The notes: generated from the letters alone by a model not told the origin. Numbered from the stretch's first letter, positions 47,800 through 59,549 are shown. The stretch: 64,000 nt of DNA from Liriodendron chinense (GCA_003013855.2 ML058586.1:1664196-1728195), one strand, 5' to 3'. Numbers and translations are program-made.

Positions 47800-50700
47800 G
47801 GGGGCCATGACCCTTCTATAAAAAATAACTTTTGATTTTTACACATGTGGCCGGGGTGGAACTTGTCATCATAGTTGTAGTAGAGTCCCTTCTCTCTCCT
47901 TTGCTTCAATGTGTGACCGCCACTTGATGGGAGGCAGTAACAGTTTAGAAGCACTAGCTTGATTAGTTGGGCTAGATTTGCTTGCTTCGAACTGGGTTTG
48001 CCTGCATCGTGTTGTCAACTTCTTCTCCTGGAGCCGAGCCAATCCTATGACAGCAAACAATGACGTAGGATGGAACATCTGAACTTCGAGGTATATCTCG
48101 TCCTTTAATCTGCAGATGAAACAACTCACTAGAAAGGCCTCGTTGAGCTCATCTGTACGGTTAGCAAGCCTTTTAAACCGATTTTGATAATCTCGGACTG
48201 TAGTCATCTAACATAGCTTAGCAAGGAATCCTGCATAATCCTTGTGCTCCGTAGGTCCAAACCTCGTGTTGAGCGTTGTGACAAATCCGCCCACACTAAA
48301 TGAGGCTGGAACTTCTCATACCAGCGGAACTATTGCAGAGCATCCCCCTCTATGTGGAAGGAGGTGATGGCAAGTCTTTGTTCCATAGTAGTGCTATGGT
48401 AAGCAAAGAACTGTTTTGCATGATATACCCAACCAGACGGGTCGGTTCCGTTGAATCGGAAAAAATCAACACGTACAGCTTGTGTCTGTATAGCCCCACT
48501 CGCACCACTGACAACCCCAACTTTACTCTGAGGGTGGCGATTAACTGATCGCCCACCCGATGCCTCTGCCTGATCTCGCATCAAGTTTTGGAATATTTGG
48601 TTGTACTTAAGATCGATTGGTGTGAGCAATTGAAGGATCTCTCCAAGCCGTTGCCCATGCTATTTGGGGGTATCTCGAAGCAATTCGATTTTGATATGAT
48701 CCTCGGAGTCAAAATCATATCGTGTGGTAAAAGAGCAAGGAATTGCAGAAGTAGTTACTATGAAAATCCAACTCAAAATTCCCGCTCATTTGTATGAGTT
48801 TGGATTTTTCGGTAGTTATTAAGAAAACCTAATGCAAATCTATGGCTGAATTTTACGAATTTCTATTTTTTTGGTAAATTTTGGGAAAACCCAATTCGAT
48901 TTTCATGTGATCCTCTGGGTCAAGATTGCATTGTGTGGTAAAAGAGCAAGGAATTGCAGAGGTAGTTACTACGAAAACCCAACTCAAAATTCCTGCTCAT
49001 TTGTATGAGCTTCAATTTTCCAGTAGTTATTAAGAAAACCAATTTTGAAATTTGCGTCTGATTTGTCGCATTTTTGGTAATATTTAGGAAACCCAATTCG
49101 ACTTTGATATGTTCCTACAAGTCAAGATCAAATCATGCAGTAAAAGAGCAAGTCAGAGGTTTTGATCCACATTGTGGGAGATCTTCAAGTGCAAGCCCTG
49201 TGTTTGTCAAAGTTCATGATGACTCTACTTTATTCCTTTAATTTATACATGTAGTGCTGACTAAAATAAACAAGTAATCCAATACATTCTTATCTCCTAC
49301 CCAACTATGAAAGGGTAGTGATTCAGTGAACAGCCCCTCATGCAAGGGGACAGAACATGTGTCAGAGATTCATGTTGATGGCACGCATGTTAGAGACCCG
49401 GACCATTCATCAAGCATGGTGCGCGGCGAACATGCCACATGCCAACAATCTGGTTAGTACCAGTGTTTTAAATAGCGAATAGCGTGTAGCGTAGCCTTCA
49501 CCCCTTTGAAACGTGAGGCGTAAGCTACATAGCGTGTAGCGTAAGCTACACAATACTTAGATTTTTAATCAAGGTTGTACTTGGTTGCGCCAAATTAAAT
49601 GATTAATAATAAAATTTAACAAAATTTCATGATATTTGGTGCAACCAAATGCAACCTAAAGTAATAATAGCAAGGGGTAATTATTAAGTATAAAAGTGAA
49701 GAAAGAGCAACAAAACTGATTTAAAACTATTTCTTATATTATTTTACTAAAAACATAAAAAGACTTATGGATATTCATTGAAATAGAAAAATGTAACTAA
49801 TTATTAAAAACATTATTGTGAAAATGACTCGTAATGTGAGCTCTGTAGCGCGTAGCGTATCCAAATTAATCATGTAGCATAGGCTACACACAACTTAAGC
49901 TATTTTCATGAGCTACGTAGCGTTTAGGCTAAGCTACGCTACGTAGCATAAGCTACACGCTACATAGCGTAGCTATTTAAAACATTGGTTAGTACACTCA
50001 TCAAGTGAACCACACATGTATGTTGAATAGTTACTTTGGACCTCTCTCCCTCTCTCTCCCTCTCTCTCATGGCACGCGTGTTAGAGACCTGGACCATTCA
50101 TCAAGTAGGGTGCATGGAGAGCATGCCATATGCCAAAAATCTGGTTAGTGCACTCATCAAGTGAGCCACACATGTATGTTGAATAGTTACTATTGGACCT
50201 CTCTCATGGCACGCGTGTTAGAGACCTTGACCATTCATCAAGTAGGGTGCATGGTAAACATGCCATGTGCCAAAAATCTGGTTAGTACATCCATCAAGTG
50301 AACCCTCTTTTTTTTTGCCCCCAATTGTCCATTTTTTGTGATATAAGTTTGACCTGCCTGACTAGCTGGCCAACATTATTTTTTGTCCATGGCATGTTCA
50401 TGCGTACCCTACCATATGAATGCCACATGAGGGGCTGCTTATTGAATCACAATCCAATAAGAAACTAATTCCATTCCAATCTAAATATAAAATTCAAATT
50501 CAAAAGTGAATCTCATTTGGAAATTTGGCAAGTGTTTGCGGAACTGATGGTATGCCTCCCACATGATGTCCTTTTTGTTTTTGGGCAAGTTGGTCTGGTG
50601 AACCAGGACCTCTGTCATTGCTCGGTTACCTCATTTGACCATCCGCCTGTCGTGTATATATCCAATGGATTGGACCATCGCCACTAAACTTTTGAAAATG

Positions 50701-53700
50701 TAAACATGTAACCAAATGATATGATCTTGCAAGTCAAGACGAAATGCACAATAAAACAGTGACGATTAATGTTTGGTCGATTTCGATGATGATCTTCTTC
50801 CTAGCGCAAGCATCGTGTTTGGAAAAGTTTTTGATGCCTCTTCTTTATTCCCTTGCTTCCATAAATACTTGTAGTGTTAAACAAAATAAGCAAGTAGTTC
50901 AATGCATTTCTCATCTCCTCCCAACATGTAATTTACCTCCTACCATAAACAAGAAACTACTCCATCCCAATCTAAAACTAATAGTGAAATTCAAATGTAA
51001 ATCTCATCTAGTCTTTATTTTAAGATTCTAATGGATTTTTTTTTTTTTTTTTTACTTTTTTTTTTTTGTATCTGCAGGCTGATGTAATGGTTCGTGGGTA
51101 TGGTGGATACAACACCAGATGGGCTTTGTTCTTGCTAAATCACCTTTTTCCTTTGGTAAGATTTGCATCGCGTTTGCATTTGCGAGCTGATATTTACACC
51201 CTATTTTGATAAAGTTCTGATATTTACACCCCCTTTTTGATAGTACGCACATTTATGTTATTTTGATAAAGTGCATTGCCAATCATTACAATACATCTGC
51301 ATGGGGTGTTGGTATAGAAAGCAGGAGCTATGGTCCATATGTGGGACCCAACTGGGCCAGCCTATGATAAAAAATGACCCTTGGATAGAAGGAATCCACC
51401 ATGGATTGCACAGCACTCAAGAAGTAACTGTGATAGAATATTCACAGCCATGAAATTACCGCATACAAAATGGCGGTAAGAGCAAAAATGATCTTACTTT
51501 CCATTTCGGTGTCCCTTATTTAAATGGCTGTGATCATCCAATTAGGAGCAGATGACAAATTTCTTAATAGTTTGGAAAGAGATGCCACAGAGATGGAGCA
51601 TTGCTTTTAAGCCACCTGATGATTTTCAGGTAACATCAGCTATAAGCTTGATTCAAATTTGTAGGGGGACAGTTACTTCAATGATTCAATCATTCATCTT
51701 GAAACAAATGTCAGATTCTGAACACTAATAAAAGACATATTTGATTCCATGAATCTCAATCTTTGTCAAAGCTAATGGCTATAAAACACACCAGATAAAA
51801 AGATCTGTGATCAATTACAGAATCCACACAATTTTCCCTCATAACCTCTTTCTCTTGCTTTGTTAAGTAAGCTATTCTTACTGGGACTAAAATTAGATGA
51901 CTCTGGGTCTTGGGGGCAGGGCATGATTTTCACCTTCAATGGTATCACAATTAGTGTCTTCAGTATTGGAATTGATGCAGGTATCGTACCCATGGGGCAC
52001 GGAAGCTTATTGGTTTCACATGGGAAATATCACACGTATTGGGTTAATGTATCTCTGTTTGATGAAAACATTGGAAAAATGATGGAATTTTTTAATGAAA
52101 CTTCATGAGTTGTTAAGGGCGCGTTTGGATAGTAAGTTACTTAAGATAAGCTACTTATGCCTTATTATCCTTTTTTTGAAAGGTTAGGATATATTAAAAG
52201 AAACACACAGAACAAACCGAAAAAACTAGGGAAAAAAAAAACAAGCTACTTTAAAACTGATTTCTACTTATTAAACTGGAGTGGTTAAGTAACTTTAAAT
52301 AAACAAGCTACTTATAAATTTATAATTGATCATAAACCAAACTTACTTATCTCAAATAAGTTACTTATCTATTGCTGTAAGTAGAAAAAGTAACTTATTT
52401 GGTGGTATCCAAGCGGACCCTAAAAGAGATGTGATTAGACACTTAGAACTCAAAATATTACAAAAAAACAAGAATGCATCATAAGTTTACTCTGTAGAGG
52501 GTCTTAAACTATGAATTGTCTGATAAAACTGATGCAATTATATAAAAAAGAGTTCATATAATTAATAAATCATACAATAAAAATACCAAAACACAAAAAG
52601 TACATCCGAAAACCAAAAAAGAGACGCAAAATACATTTGTGGCGACTACATCCCGCCTAGAGATTCCCCAAAAAATCCCTGGAAAAATGAGTTTTTTGTT
52701 TTAAAAAATTGCAATTTTTTCACCTCCCATGCGCTACCTTGATATTGTCAATACACATCACGTGTTGTCAATACTGGGGAACTTTATAAAGAAATTCTGA
52801 CGATGTCTCATGATATTTCAAAATATCACGCGGTTTCCTGAATATAATGCAATATAGTTGGCTGTACCAAGGAATTTTGTAGTTACCTGGTTGTTTCATA
52901 TCAGACACTTGCGATACCAATAGTATTGGACGATATTATGGATACTGAAAACATTGATTACAATGAGTTATAGCAATAGGGGGGCCACATTTACACCCAG
53001 CTTTTCTACTTTTGGTCATACGGAGATACAGCAATACCAAATTGCTCTACTGTTTTACAACAAGTAGGAAAAGGGTGTCTTTTGGCAGTTTGGGCGAGTG
53101 CCGATATCAATTCCCTCGTATAAAATTGTCCTTGTTCTCTTGACTGATCTCTTCAAAGTTTCATAGTTTATACTGATTTTTATTTATTTATTATTTTTTT
53201 AACTTCTTGTTTTTGTTTTTTTTATGAATGACAATTTGTATTTGTTCATCCTATTTCAAAGTTTGTAGCATTGGACACACGATGACACAAATGCAGGATA
53301 AATCAGTCATTTTTTCTTTTTTGGTATTAAACATAGTCTACTACTTTGTTTCTCCCTGCAAGCCAAGCTAGAGGAAGATGATGCTCCCGAATATGTGTGC
53401 TGTTAGAACGAGGAATTGGTTGATCATCTCTTCACCCATTGTTATTTGCAAGAAAAGGGGGGGGGGGGGTGCTTCTTTATGTCGTTTGGTATTGAATCGG
53501 TTTTGCCGGGGTCCATGGAGTCTTTCTTCTTGTCTTGGCACGGTGGAGGTAAAGATAGGGAAGAAAGTTTGGTATCTCTGTTTACTAGCTGAATTATGGT
53601 TTCTCTTGTTGGAAAGAAATAATCGTTGTTTTAGGAATCAGAAAGGAGAAATATTGGAGGTTTTCAATTTGGCTGAAGTGCATGTTGTGGAATGGGCGAT

Positions 53701-53833
53701 TGAATCAAAGGCTTTTGTTTTGGCTCATTTTCCTGATAGCTGGATATATCTGTAGATTGTATTTTCCTTTTTATATTTTCTTCTTTGTAATTCTTTAGGC
53801 TTTGGCCTCTGCCCAATAAAATCATCAAAGTTT

Positions 53834-53888
<55 letters not shown>

Positions 53889-56800
53889 AAAAAAAGATTC
53901 ATAATCAATCTACTCCAAGATTTATTGTTTTCCTATTCATTTAAATTTTTGTTGTACAGTTTCTTTTCTAAACCAATATTTAAATAATAACATATCCCCT
54001 CATGTCCCCTGTCTGATGTCGACGCATATTTCAAAGTTAACACTCATTTCATCTCAAAGAGTTCCATTTCGATGCAAAATAGGCAACAAAGAGAAAGTAC
54101 TTATCTATTTAATGGCGGTTCATCAACACAAGCACAATGTAGTTGATGGAAAATGTGTACTTCTGTGGTAAAAAGTCGCATGGATTTTTTTTTTTACTTT
54201 CTTCATTTCATTGTAAAGTGCTTCAAGGAGTCTCTTGTATCTTTTCTTTTGCAGAGCTGCACAAAACCGCCTGTTGCTGTAACAATTTTCTTTGGTGCTA
54301 ATGATGCTGCCCTTTTGGGGAGGACCAACGAACGACAACACGTGCCTGTTGAAGAGTACAAGGACAACCTTAGAAAAATTGTTCGTCAGCTGAAGGTTCA
54401 CATCACAGTTCATCAATACTCCAAATTACTGATAATCTTCCCTTCAATATGATTCTTTTGATTTCAATATTTTCGTATTAATGTTCTTGGATTTTGTCAA
54501 TACACCCATGCTGGTATTTGCCAGTAGAAGAATACTACTATCGCATGTAAATCACACACACTGCATCAAGACGTGTGGCAGATGTGTACAACATCTGAAC
54601 TGCTCATTTGACTCTTCCGGACATGAGTAGGCCATAGCTCAGAGATCACACCAGTTGACAATCTCAACCATTTGATTGGAAGAGTTTTGTGGGAAGAAAG
54701 GAGCATTCGAAGTAAGAAGTTGCCCAGGAGATTACAATTGATGGACCAAGGTTCTCCATTTGAGTGAGTTGGACTGTCCAGGGCCTACCTTGTGTCTAGA
54801 AAGGCTACTCCCGTTGTAGATTTTCCTGCAGAGGAAGGGTTGTTAAAGCCCTTGTGAAATAAGGTTTTTATTTAAAGTAGAGGAACTTCTGTAGAACATG
54901 GTTCCCTATATGAACTAATTGTTCACTTCTATAAGGAAAATGTGGCTCGTCAAATAAAAGGGTTGCCCTCATGTTGAGCCCTACCCAACCTGACCTGCCC
55001 AGATAGCTTATCAACGGGCAGGGCCAGATGACCCAACCTGACCCATACCAAAACCCGAAACTAATTAACAGACAATATGTATATGCATATACACGTGTAT
55101 GTGTGTTTGTATGTATCCAATTTGGAAGAAGCAGGCATTCCGTTAGCCCCATATTCCATTCTTAAATCCAAGTGTGGTCGTGCCGTTTCGGGTTTAATCA
55201 GTTGAGCCTTGCCTGATTACAGTTAAATGGGTCTAGTCAGGCTTGTGCTTGATGAATTTTTGGTGGGTTGGGTTGGGTTGAGTCCCAGGGTAATGGGTCA
55301 TGGGATGTGTTGCAGCCTATGTTCTTGGCCCGTTTAGTGAACAGGTTGGGCTTGGGCTGATCCTGACTTGACCCAAACCCAACCTATGTATCCTGCTAAA
55401 ACTGTGGTGATGTTCTTGTGCTTAGCGAGTAAAACTGCTCCTTGATCCTGAAATTCTGAAACCAAAATGAAGTTCCTAGATGGATTTCATTGGAAATTGC
55501 ATTTTTAAATCTGGGTTCTAGTTGTCCGTGAGTTTTTTGAAGCCTTTTCTTGTTAATTTTCCATTGTTCTGGCTATCTTTCATGACCATTCTGTTGGATC
55601 TACCAGGTCGGTCGATTGCTCTGATCCAGTGAGTATAAAATATTACGAATGATTCTGATAGTTTGTGTTTATGCTTGCTTTTCTGATTTAGCTGCTCTTT
55701 TATTTCACATTTTCCCTCTTTATTCATTGGCATTTTCTATTTTAGTTTCATCTTAATCAAATTTTAAAAGTGTGTACTTGCAGGAATGCTCCCGTACCAT
55801 GTTGGTGGTGCTGATTACTCCACCCCCAGTCGATGAAAACGGGCGAAAGGAATATGCACGGTTTGACACTTTTCCCCTTCAGTTCCATGATCAGTTGGTG
55901 GCCAATGGCATGCCACATTATTCATGAATAAATCTGGGAAATTATTGTGTTTGAAAAATGGCTTGGTTTTTATCAATAATCAAGAACCGCTTTAGGCCTA
56001 TAGCTAGGTTGGGTGAAAAGGGCCCAAGTGAAATATATTGTGGTATTCGATGTTATGAAGTCAGAGACACCCAATACCGTATATACCAATCTTATTGAAT
56101 ACAAGGGAAAGTAAAAAAGGGTGATTATCTCTAACAAATCACATATGGACCTTGTTTTCTATGACATAAGAGAGCTTTGCTCAGCAGACATGCATGTATT
56201 AGGCTTCTCATTTGCATGTCACGATCCGTGCCACACTAGGGTTGCAACTTGGGTGGAGTGGGTCAGCTTGAAGCTCATCTTGAGCCCAACGCAACATCAA
56301 ACTAGATCAACCTGTGGTCCAACCCAGCCTGAGCTCCCCAGCTTGAACCCATCCCTATGTACCAAATCCCCAACCCTAGCCCGTCTTGAGTTAAGTTGGG
56401 TTTGGTTGCGACTAGGGCTAGACTCGTATTATTATTAATTAATGAACTATATATGTAATATAGGGTTCATTTGGGAACTTGTAAATGGAAGTAAATGGGA
56501 ATTGGATTTGGAGGTAAATGAATTGAGAATAAATGACTTTACAGAGTTATGTTTGGATGGAAGTAAATGAAATGCATTTGAAATCAAAATATTCTGTTTG
56601 GATGGGACTAAATGGGAGGAATTGAAATGCATTTGAATTTTTTAATATATTCACAAGAAGATAGGTGATATCCCAAATCAGATTTAATATCCCAAATTAA
56701 TGTACACATGTAATATTTAATAGAATGATTGTAATAAGCCCATTAAAATATATACTTTAGCAAAAAATGAGGAAATTTCAAGCCTCGGGTAGGCCACAAA

Positions 56801-59079
56801 TGTAAGATCACAAACAAGCAACTTGCCAACGTTTTTTAACCATCCATTTAGATAACCATCTTTTGAATGGTTTGGATCATTCCTTTGGTGTGATTTAAGT
56901 GATGTAGCCAATATTTGGATTGTGGGGAGTATCATTAGCGTGACTCATGTATGGCGGACATGTACATAGCAGCACCTTTGTTTACATGTGCGACTCTCCA
57001 AGAGAGCTCAAAAAGGCATTTCACCCTATTTACTTCCAAATCCTCTCTCATGGAGAGGATTTCATTTACATGCACATTTACTCCTATTTCATTTCATTTA
57101 CATGCATTTACTTCCATCCAAACACACCCCAAATACCATTTACCTCCATTTACTCCCAATTCCACTCATTTACCTACATTTACTCCCATCCAAACAGCTC
57201 CATAGTGTATCAAAAAAGAAAGAAAGAAAGAAAACATGTAATATAGGGACAAGTTGCCCGAGGCTTTGACTGACCTGGGGTCAGATTGAGGATTTCCAGC
57301 CTGAGTCTAACCTGATCTCAACCCAACCCAACATAACCTGACCAAATTGTCCAGTTGTGTCAGTGGGGTATGGGTTGAGCCCGACCCCCCTAGCTGGCAC
57401 ATTTGGTGGCATGCACATAAGCTAACCTTATACACACGTGCAGGCTTTGCAAACCTCCATGCAAGAATAACATTCACCATTTTCTCATCAAAGTAGAATC
57501 TAAAAAATGGGTGAATTAGTTTTCTTTTGTTGTAGTAAATTGTATACCTTCTTTTAATTCTCTCTTTTGCATATTTGTATCATTTTTATCAATTGTATTG
57601 CAGATCATTGTATGGTGAGCAAGCTGCTGAACTGCCAGAAAGGACGAATGAGATGGCTGGTGTCTATGCACAACAATGTGTCAAGGTAGCTAAAGAACTG
57701 GTCCTTCCATCCATCGATTTATGGTCTAAGATGCAGGAGACTGACGGGTGGCAGAAAAAATTCCTGAGGTTAGTGAGATTTATGTATGGTTCTTTTTTTT
57801 TTTTTTTTTGGCCTCTCTATGCGTAAGCTGAACAGAGTCCCACCCTTTCATTTACCTGTTGTTGCTTTGAAATTGAATTGCAGCTAGCAAGATCATTATT
57901 TTTCAGTAGTCGGGGAAGAAGGGTCACAGAAAATGCATATTCACACTCCCTCTTTTTATACACGTGCACCTTTTTTATACTCTCAGTATCAGAATAGTTT
58001 CGTGAGTAGGCTGTTCTACTACACTGAATGGGAAGCAACTACTGTACTTTCCCAATTTAGCAGAATGACTGTGCTTCATGATTTGTTCATCAATGGTCCT
58101 TTGGATGATAAATTATCTAACCATTAGAAATGGGGCCCACCCGTATTGGGTAGCTGGGACCCACATTGAGAACTGCCGATCATCTTCTTGGAGGGCCCCA
58201 CTATGGATCGCATGGCCGAAAAATATGGTCACTGGACGATCCTGTCCAACCAATGGATTTATAGGCACTGAGTGCGGACTGTGGCCTATAGTTTTTTGGT
58301 CGGTCCAATCAGTGTAAAGTTTGGGCCAAGTGGGGCCTGTGTGCACAGCCCAGATAAACCAAGGTGGGTCCCACCTGTCAAATATTGACGCACATTGTCT
58401 TACTTGCTTAGGCCCACCGGTTGGATCATTGGCCAAAAAAGGCTTAATCAAACATTCTGACATCACCTGGATTCATTTTTTTGTCTTTTTTTTTTCCATG
58501 AAATGAAAAAGAAAAAGCTTTAGACATGTTTAGGCGTGTTTGGATGCACAAGTGAACTGAGATGCGCACCATCAGTTTAATCAAGAGGAAAAAGAAATTA
58601 CCCCAATTCAAAGACGCGCTTCGTTCATGTTCCACTTGAGAGTAATGTAATCAATTTTGAGCTCAGACCTCAATATGGACACTTATGTAGGCGATTACAA
58701 TTCATCAAATGATTACAATTCAATTTGATACTGCATCCAAACACGTCCTCACTGAAAGACGCAAACAGGAAGAAACTGAGAAAAGATCCTGAAACGAGCG
58801 CGCACACACACATGAGATTATTGCTGAGCTCGATTCGATACTATAATTTGTTTGAGCAATCTATCAGCTCTAAATGCATGTGGGGGTTTCTTTTTTTAAT
58901 ACAGTGATGGCTTGCATCTGACGGAGGAAGGCAATGCTGTAGTCCACAGAGAAGTGGTGAGAGTATTCAATGAAGCTTGCCTCTGCGCGCCGGAGATGCC
59001 ATATGACTTCCCCCACCATTCTGAAATAGATGCGGAGAATCCTGCGAAGGCGTTCCAACAGCTGAAATCAGAACTGTAA
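42965..59079 (+). CDS. GDSL/SGNH esterase, isoamyl-acetate-hydrolysing (IAH1-like) type
   Basis: Exons: 42965-43063, 51078-51155, 54255-54395, 55784-55860, 57604-57768, 58905-59079. All introns are GT-AG and phases join, giving 244 residues, the usual size for the short plant GDSL esterases of this branch. SGNH blocks are complete: FGDSITE with nucleophile Ser11; RGYGGYNTRW (39-48) with the oxyanion Gly; FFGANDAA with Asn75; and SDGLHLT with Asp188 and His191. VLITPPPVDENGR matches block IV of this branch. There is no signal peptide, so it is likely cytosolic or peripheral, hydrolysing small esters; the substrate cannot be read from sequence. Introns are 8.0, 3.1, 1.4, 1.7 and 1.1 kb and hold most of the mobile DNA of the region. 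No stop or missing catalytic residue was seen, so it appears functional. Confidence 0.95.
43726..44225. mobile_element. Foldback MITE with exact 9-bp target duplication
   Basis: This 500-bp copy is flanked by ACTAGGTAA at 43717-43725 and again at 44226-44234. Its ends are GGGAGTGGATTGCCTGTGAC on both sides (inverted on the right). The arms contain CACTCCATCCATATG, AGGTAGATCCAAAACTCATG and the inverse AGTTTTGGATCTGCCTGATT. A 9-bp duplication is the Mutator-like (MULE) signature and gives the class of the whole GTGGGCCCCAC family. It sits in the 3' LTR region of the gypsy remnant and is younger than it. Confidence 0.93.
47769..47804. repeat. C29-G7 homopolymer block
   Basis: 29 C followed directly by 7 G lie within the minus-strand gag remnant. 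Such a run is rare in plant DNA and is a likely place for assembly or base-calling error. Confidence 0.95.
49318..50450. mobile_element. Inverted-repeat-bounded minisatellite unit
   Basis: The ends are GTGATTCAGTGAACAGCCCC and, inverted, GTGATTCAATAAGCAGCCCC, continuing TCATG on both (22 of 25 match). Inside are three tandem copies of a ~140-155-bp unit: ATGGCACGCGTGTTAGAGAC, GACCATTCATCAAG, CATGCCATATGCC, AATCTGGTTAGTAC, ATCAAGTGAACCACACATG (copies starting about 49378, 50069 and 50206). A hAT-type MITE interrupts the first. No target duplication was found. Confidence 0.6.
49461..49987. mobile_element. hAT-type MITE inside the minisatellite
   Basis: An exact 8-bp duplication, GTTAGTAC, flanks it (49453-49460 and 49988-49995). 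Ends are CAGTGTTTTAAATAGCG and, inverted, CAATGTTTTAAATAGCT. Near both ends the DNA is dense in GCGTAGC/GCTACGC palindromes (TAGCGTAAGCTAC, GCTACGCTACGTAGC). Uninterrupted copies of the host repeat to the right show what the empty site looked like. Confidence 0.93.
51940..52956. mobile_element. Diverged hAT-type MITE related to 26202-27063 (with nested MITE)
   Basis: The string GATGGAATTTTTTAATGAAAC (first 20 nt) matches GGTGGAATTTTTCAGTGAAAC of the boron transporter intron element, and the right end GATACTGAAAACATTG inverts to a CAATGTTTTC terminus. Strings such as GATATTGTCAATAC and GCGATACCAATAG fill the interior. The left end and target duplication are not resolved. Confidence 0.5.
52117..52420. 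mobile_element. PIF/Harbinger-like (Tourist-type) MITE
   Basis: The ends GGGCGCGTTTGGATA and, inverted, GGGTCCGCTTGGATA are flanked by TAA on both sides (52114-52116 and 52421-52423), fitting the TWA duplication of PIF/Harbinger elements. The interior repeats AAGTTACTTA and TAAGTAGC-type strings in both orientations. It lies inside the older element 51940-52956. Confidence 0.75.
53350..53885 (+). mobile_element. 5'-truncated L1-type LINE in esterase intron 2
   Basis: Frames around 53378-53755 encode a damaged C-terminal zinc-binding and adjacent region: NEELVDHLFTHCYL, then VWYLCLLAELWFLLLERNNRCF and LAEVHVVEWAIESKAFVLAH. The 3' end TTGGCCTCTGCCCAATAAAA is followed by TCATCAAAGTTTC and 51 A (53835-53885). 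The long A tail suggests a fairly recent insertion. A G12-13 run at 53457-53469 breaks the frame. Confidence 0.82.
56462..57205. mobile_element. Inverted-repeat element with AAATGGAAGTAAATG motifs
   Basis: The left end GGGTTCATTTGGGAACTTG and repeated GTAAATGGAAGTAAATGGG strings are mirrored on the right by CATTTACTCCCATCCAAACA. Several CATTTAC repeats (57050-57185) mimic a nested or tandemly expanded MITE. A segment at 56650-56950 between the arms looks unrelated. Confidence 0.5.
58110..58460. mobile_element. GTGGGCCCAC-type inverted-repeat element, diverged
   Basis: AATGGGGCCCACCCGTATTG on the left and CCAAGGTGGGTCCCACCTG on the right suggest another foldback insertion in esterase intron 5. 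The inner arms pair poorly. Confidence 0.35.
58532..58746. mobile_element. Small MITE, GGCGTGTTTGGATGCA ends
   Basis: GGCGTGTTTGGATGCA on the left and TGCATCCAAACACGTCC on the right are inverse repeats about 215 bp apart. It resembles the 52117-52420 element at its ends. Flanking TTA and TCA do not match exactly, so the superfamily is open. Confidence 0.65.
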
Positions 59080-59549
59080 AATCTTGAATGAGGTTCTCCT
59101 CTCTTTTCATGGCTTTGTTTCTTTCTTTGGATCCCGCCCACAGGATGTGTCCACATGACCCGGGCCCATGTCATAATCAATAACATTCCGACGAAATATT
59201 GCCACAAGTATGCAGGGGCCAAGGTTGGCCCCACCATAGTAATAAATTGGATGGACCTGCTGCGAATGTGGTAGCGCTGTGAACTGTTTCTTGTTACTGG
59301 CCGTTTGATGGTCACTTACCGGATGGCTATGATCATTTGGTGAGTTTGGTTTTTGAACTCTGAGCCCAGTGGACGGCATGGATCATGCTCTACCTGTGTT
59401 GTTTTTGAACTCTAGGCCTAGTGGCTGGTAAGGATCTCCCTACGGCTGTGCATCATGGATGGCCGAAGCAGTGGACCTCACGAGCCAATCTGCTCCCCGA
59501 AAGTTTGGATACGCGGTGCATCAGTCTGGTGATCTGGACCGACACTGTT

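Larger units (their letters stand above)
43530..48665 (-). mobile_element. 5'-truncated Ty3/gypsy (Tekay/Del-like) element in esterase intron 1
   Basis: Read right to left: gag (48629-47869; LTPIDLKYNQIFQNLMR, VDFFRFNGTDPSGWVYH, DYQNRFKRLANRTDELNEAF); a zinc knuckle with lost Cys ligands (YYNYDDKFHPGHMC, near 47870); protease LIDSGSTHNFID (about 47575-47615); reverse transcriptase MPFGLTNDPSTFQSLMNEVF and FFYDILVYS (46690-46560), where FFDD has become FFYD; integrase HHCC region (45711-45496) and core with YHPQSDGQTKLLN (45218-44883); and a chromodomain end VVDHFPDLHPEDKV (about 44380-44338). The following segment to about 43530 looks like a 3' LTR (AAATAAACATTGTTAATGAA). The right side stops at the gag start, with no 5' LTR or primer site. 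Stops and shifts occur throughout. Confidence 0.87.
43130..50950 (+). repeat. Scattered direct repeats in esterase intron 1
   Basis: Units with AAAACCCAACTCAAAATT, CTGCTCATTTGTATGAG, TTCGATTTTT, GGTAGTTATTAAGAAAACC and GATATGATCCT..GTCAAGATC occur at about 43130-43520 and 48670-49160; a longer form (GATATGATCTTGCAAGTCAAG ... TAAGCAAGTAG) occurs at 49090-49310 and 50718-50895. The gypsy remnant splits the array, so the array is older. Confidence 0.75.

Noticed and set aside
49378..50300. Regularly spaced repeats that might suggest a CRISPR-like array
   Set aside because: The units are contiguous ~140-bp tandem copies without unique spacers, in plant intronic DNA: a minisatellite.
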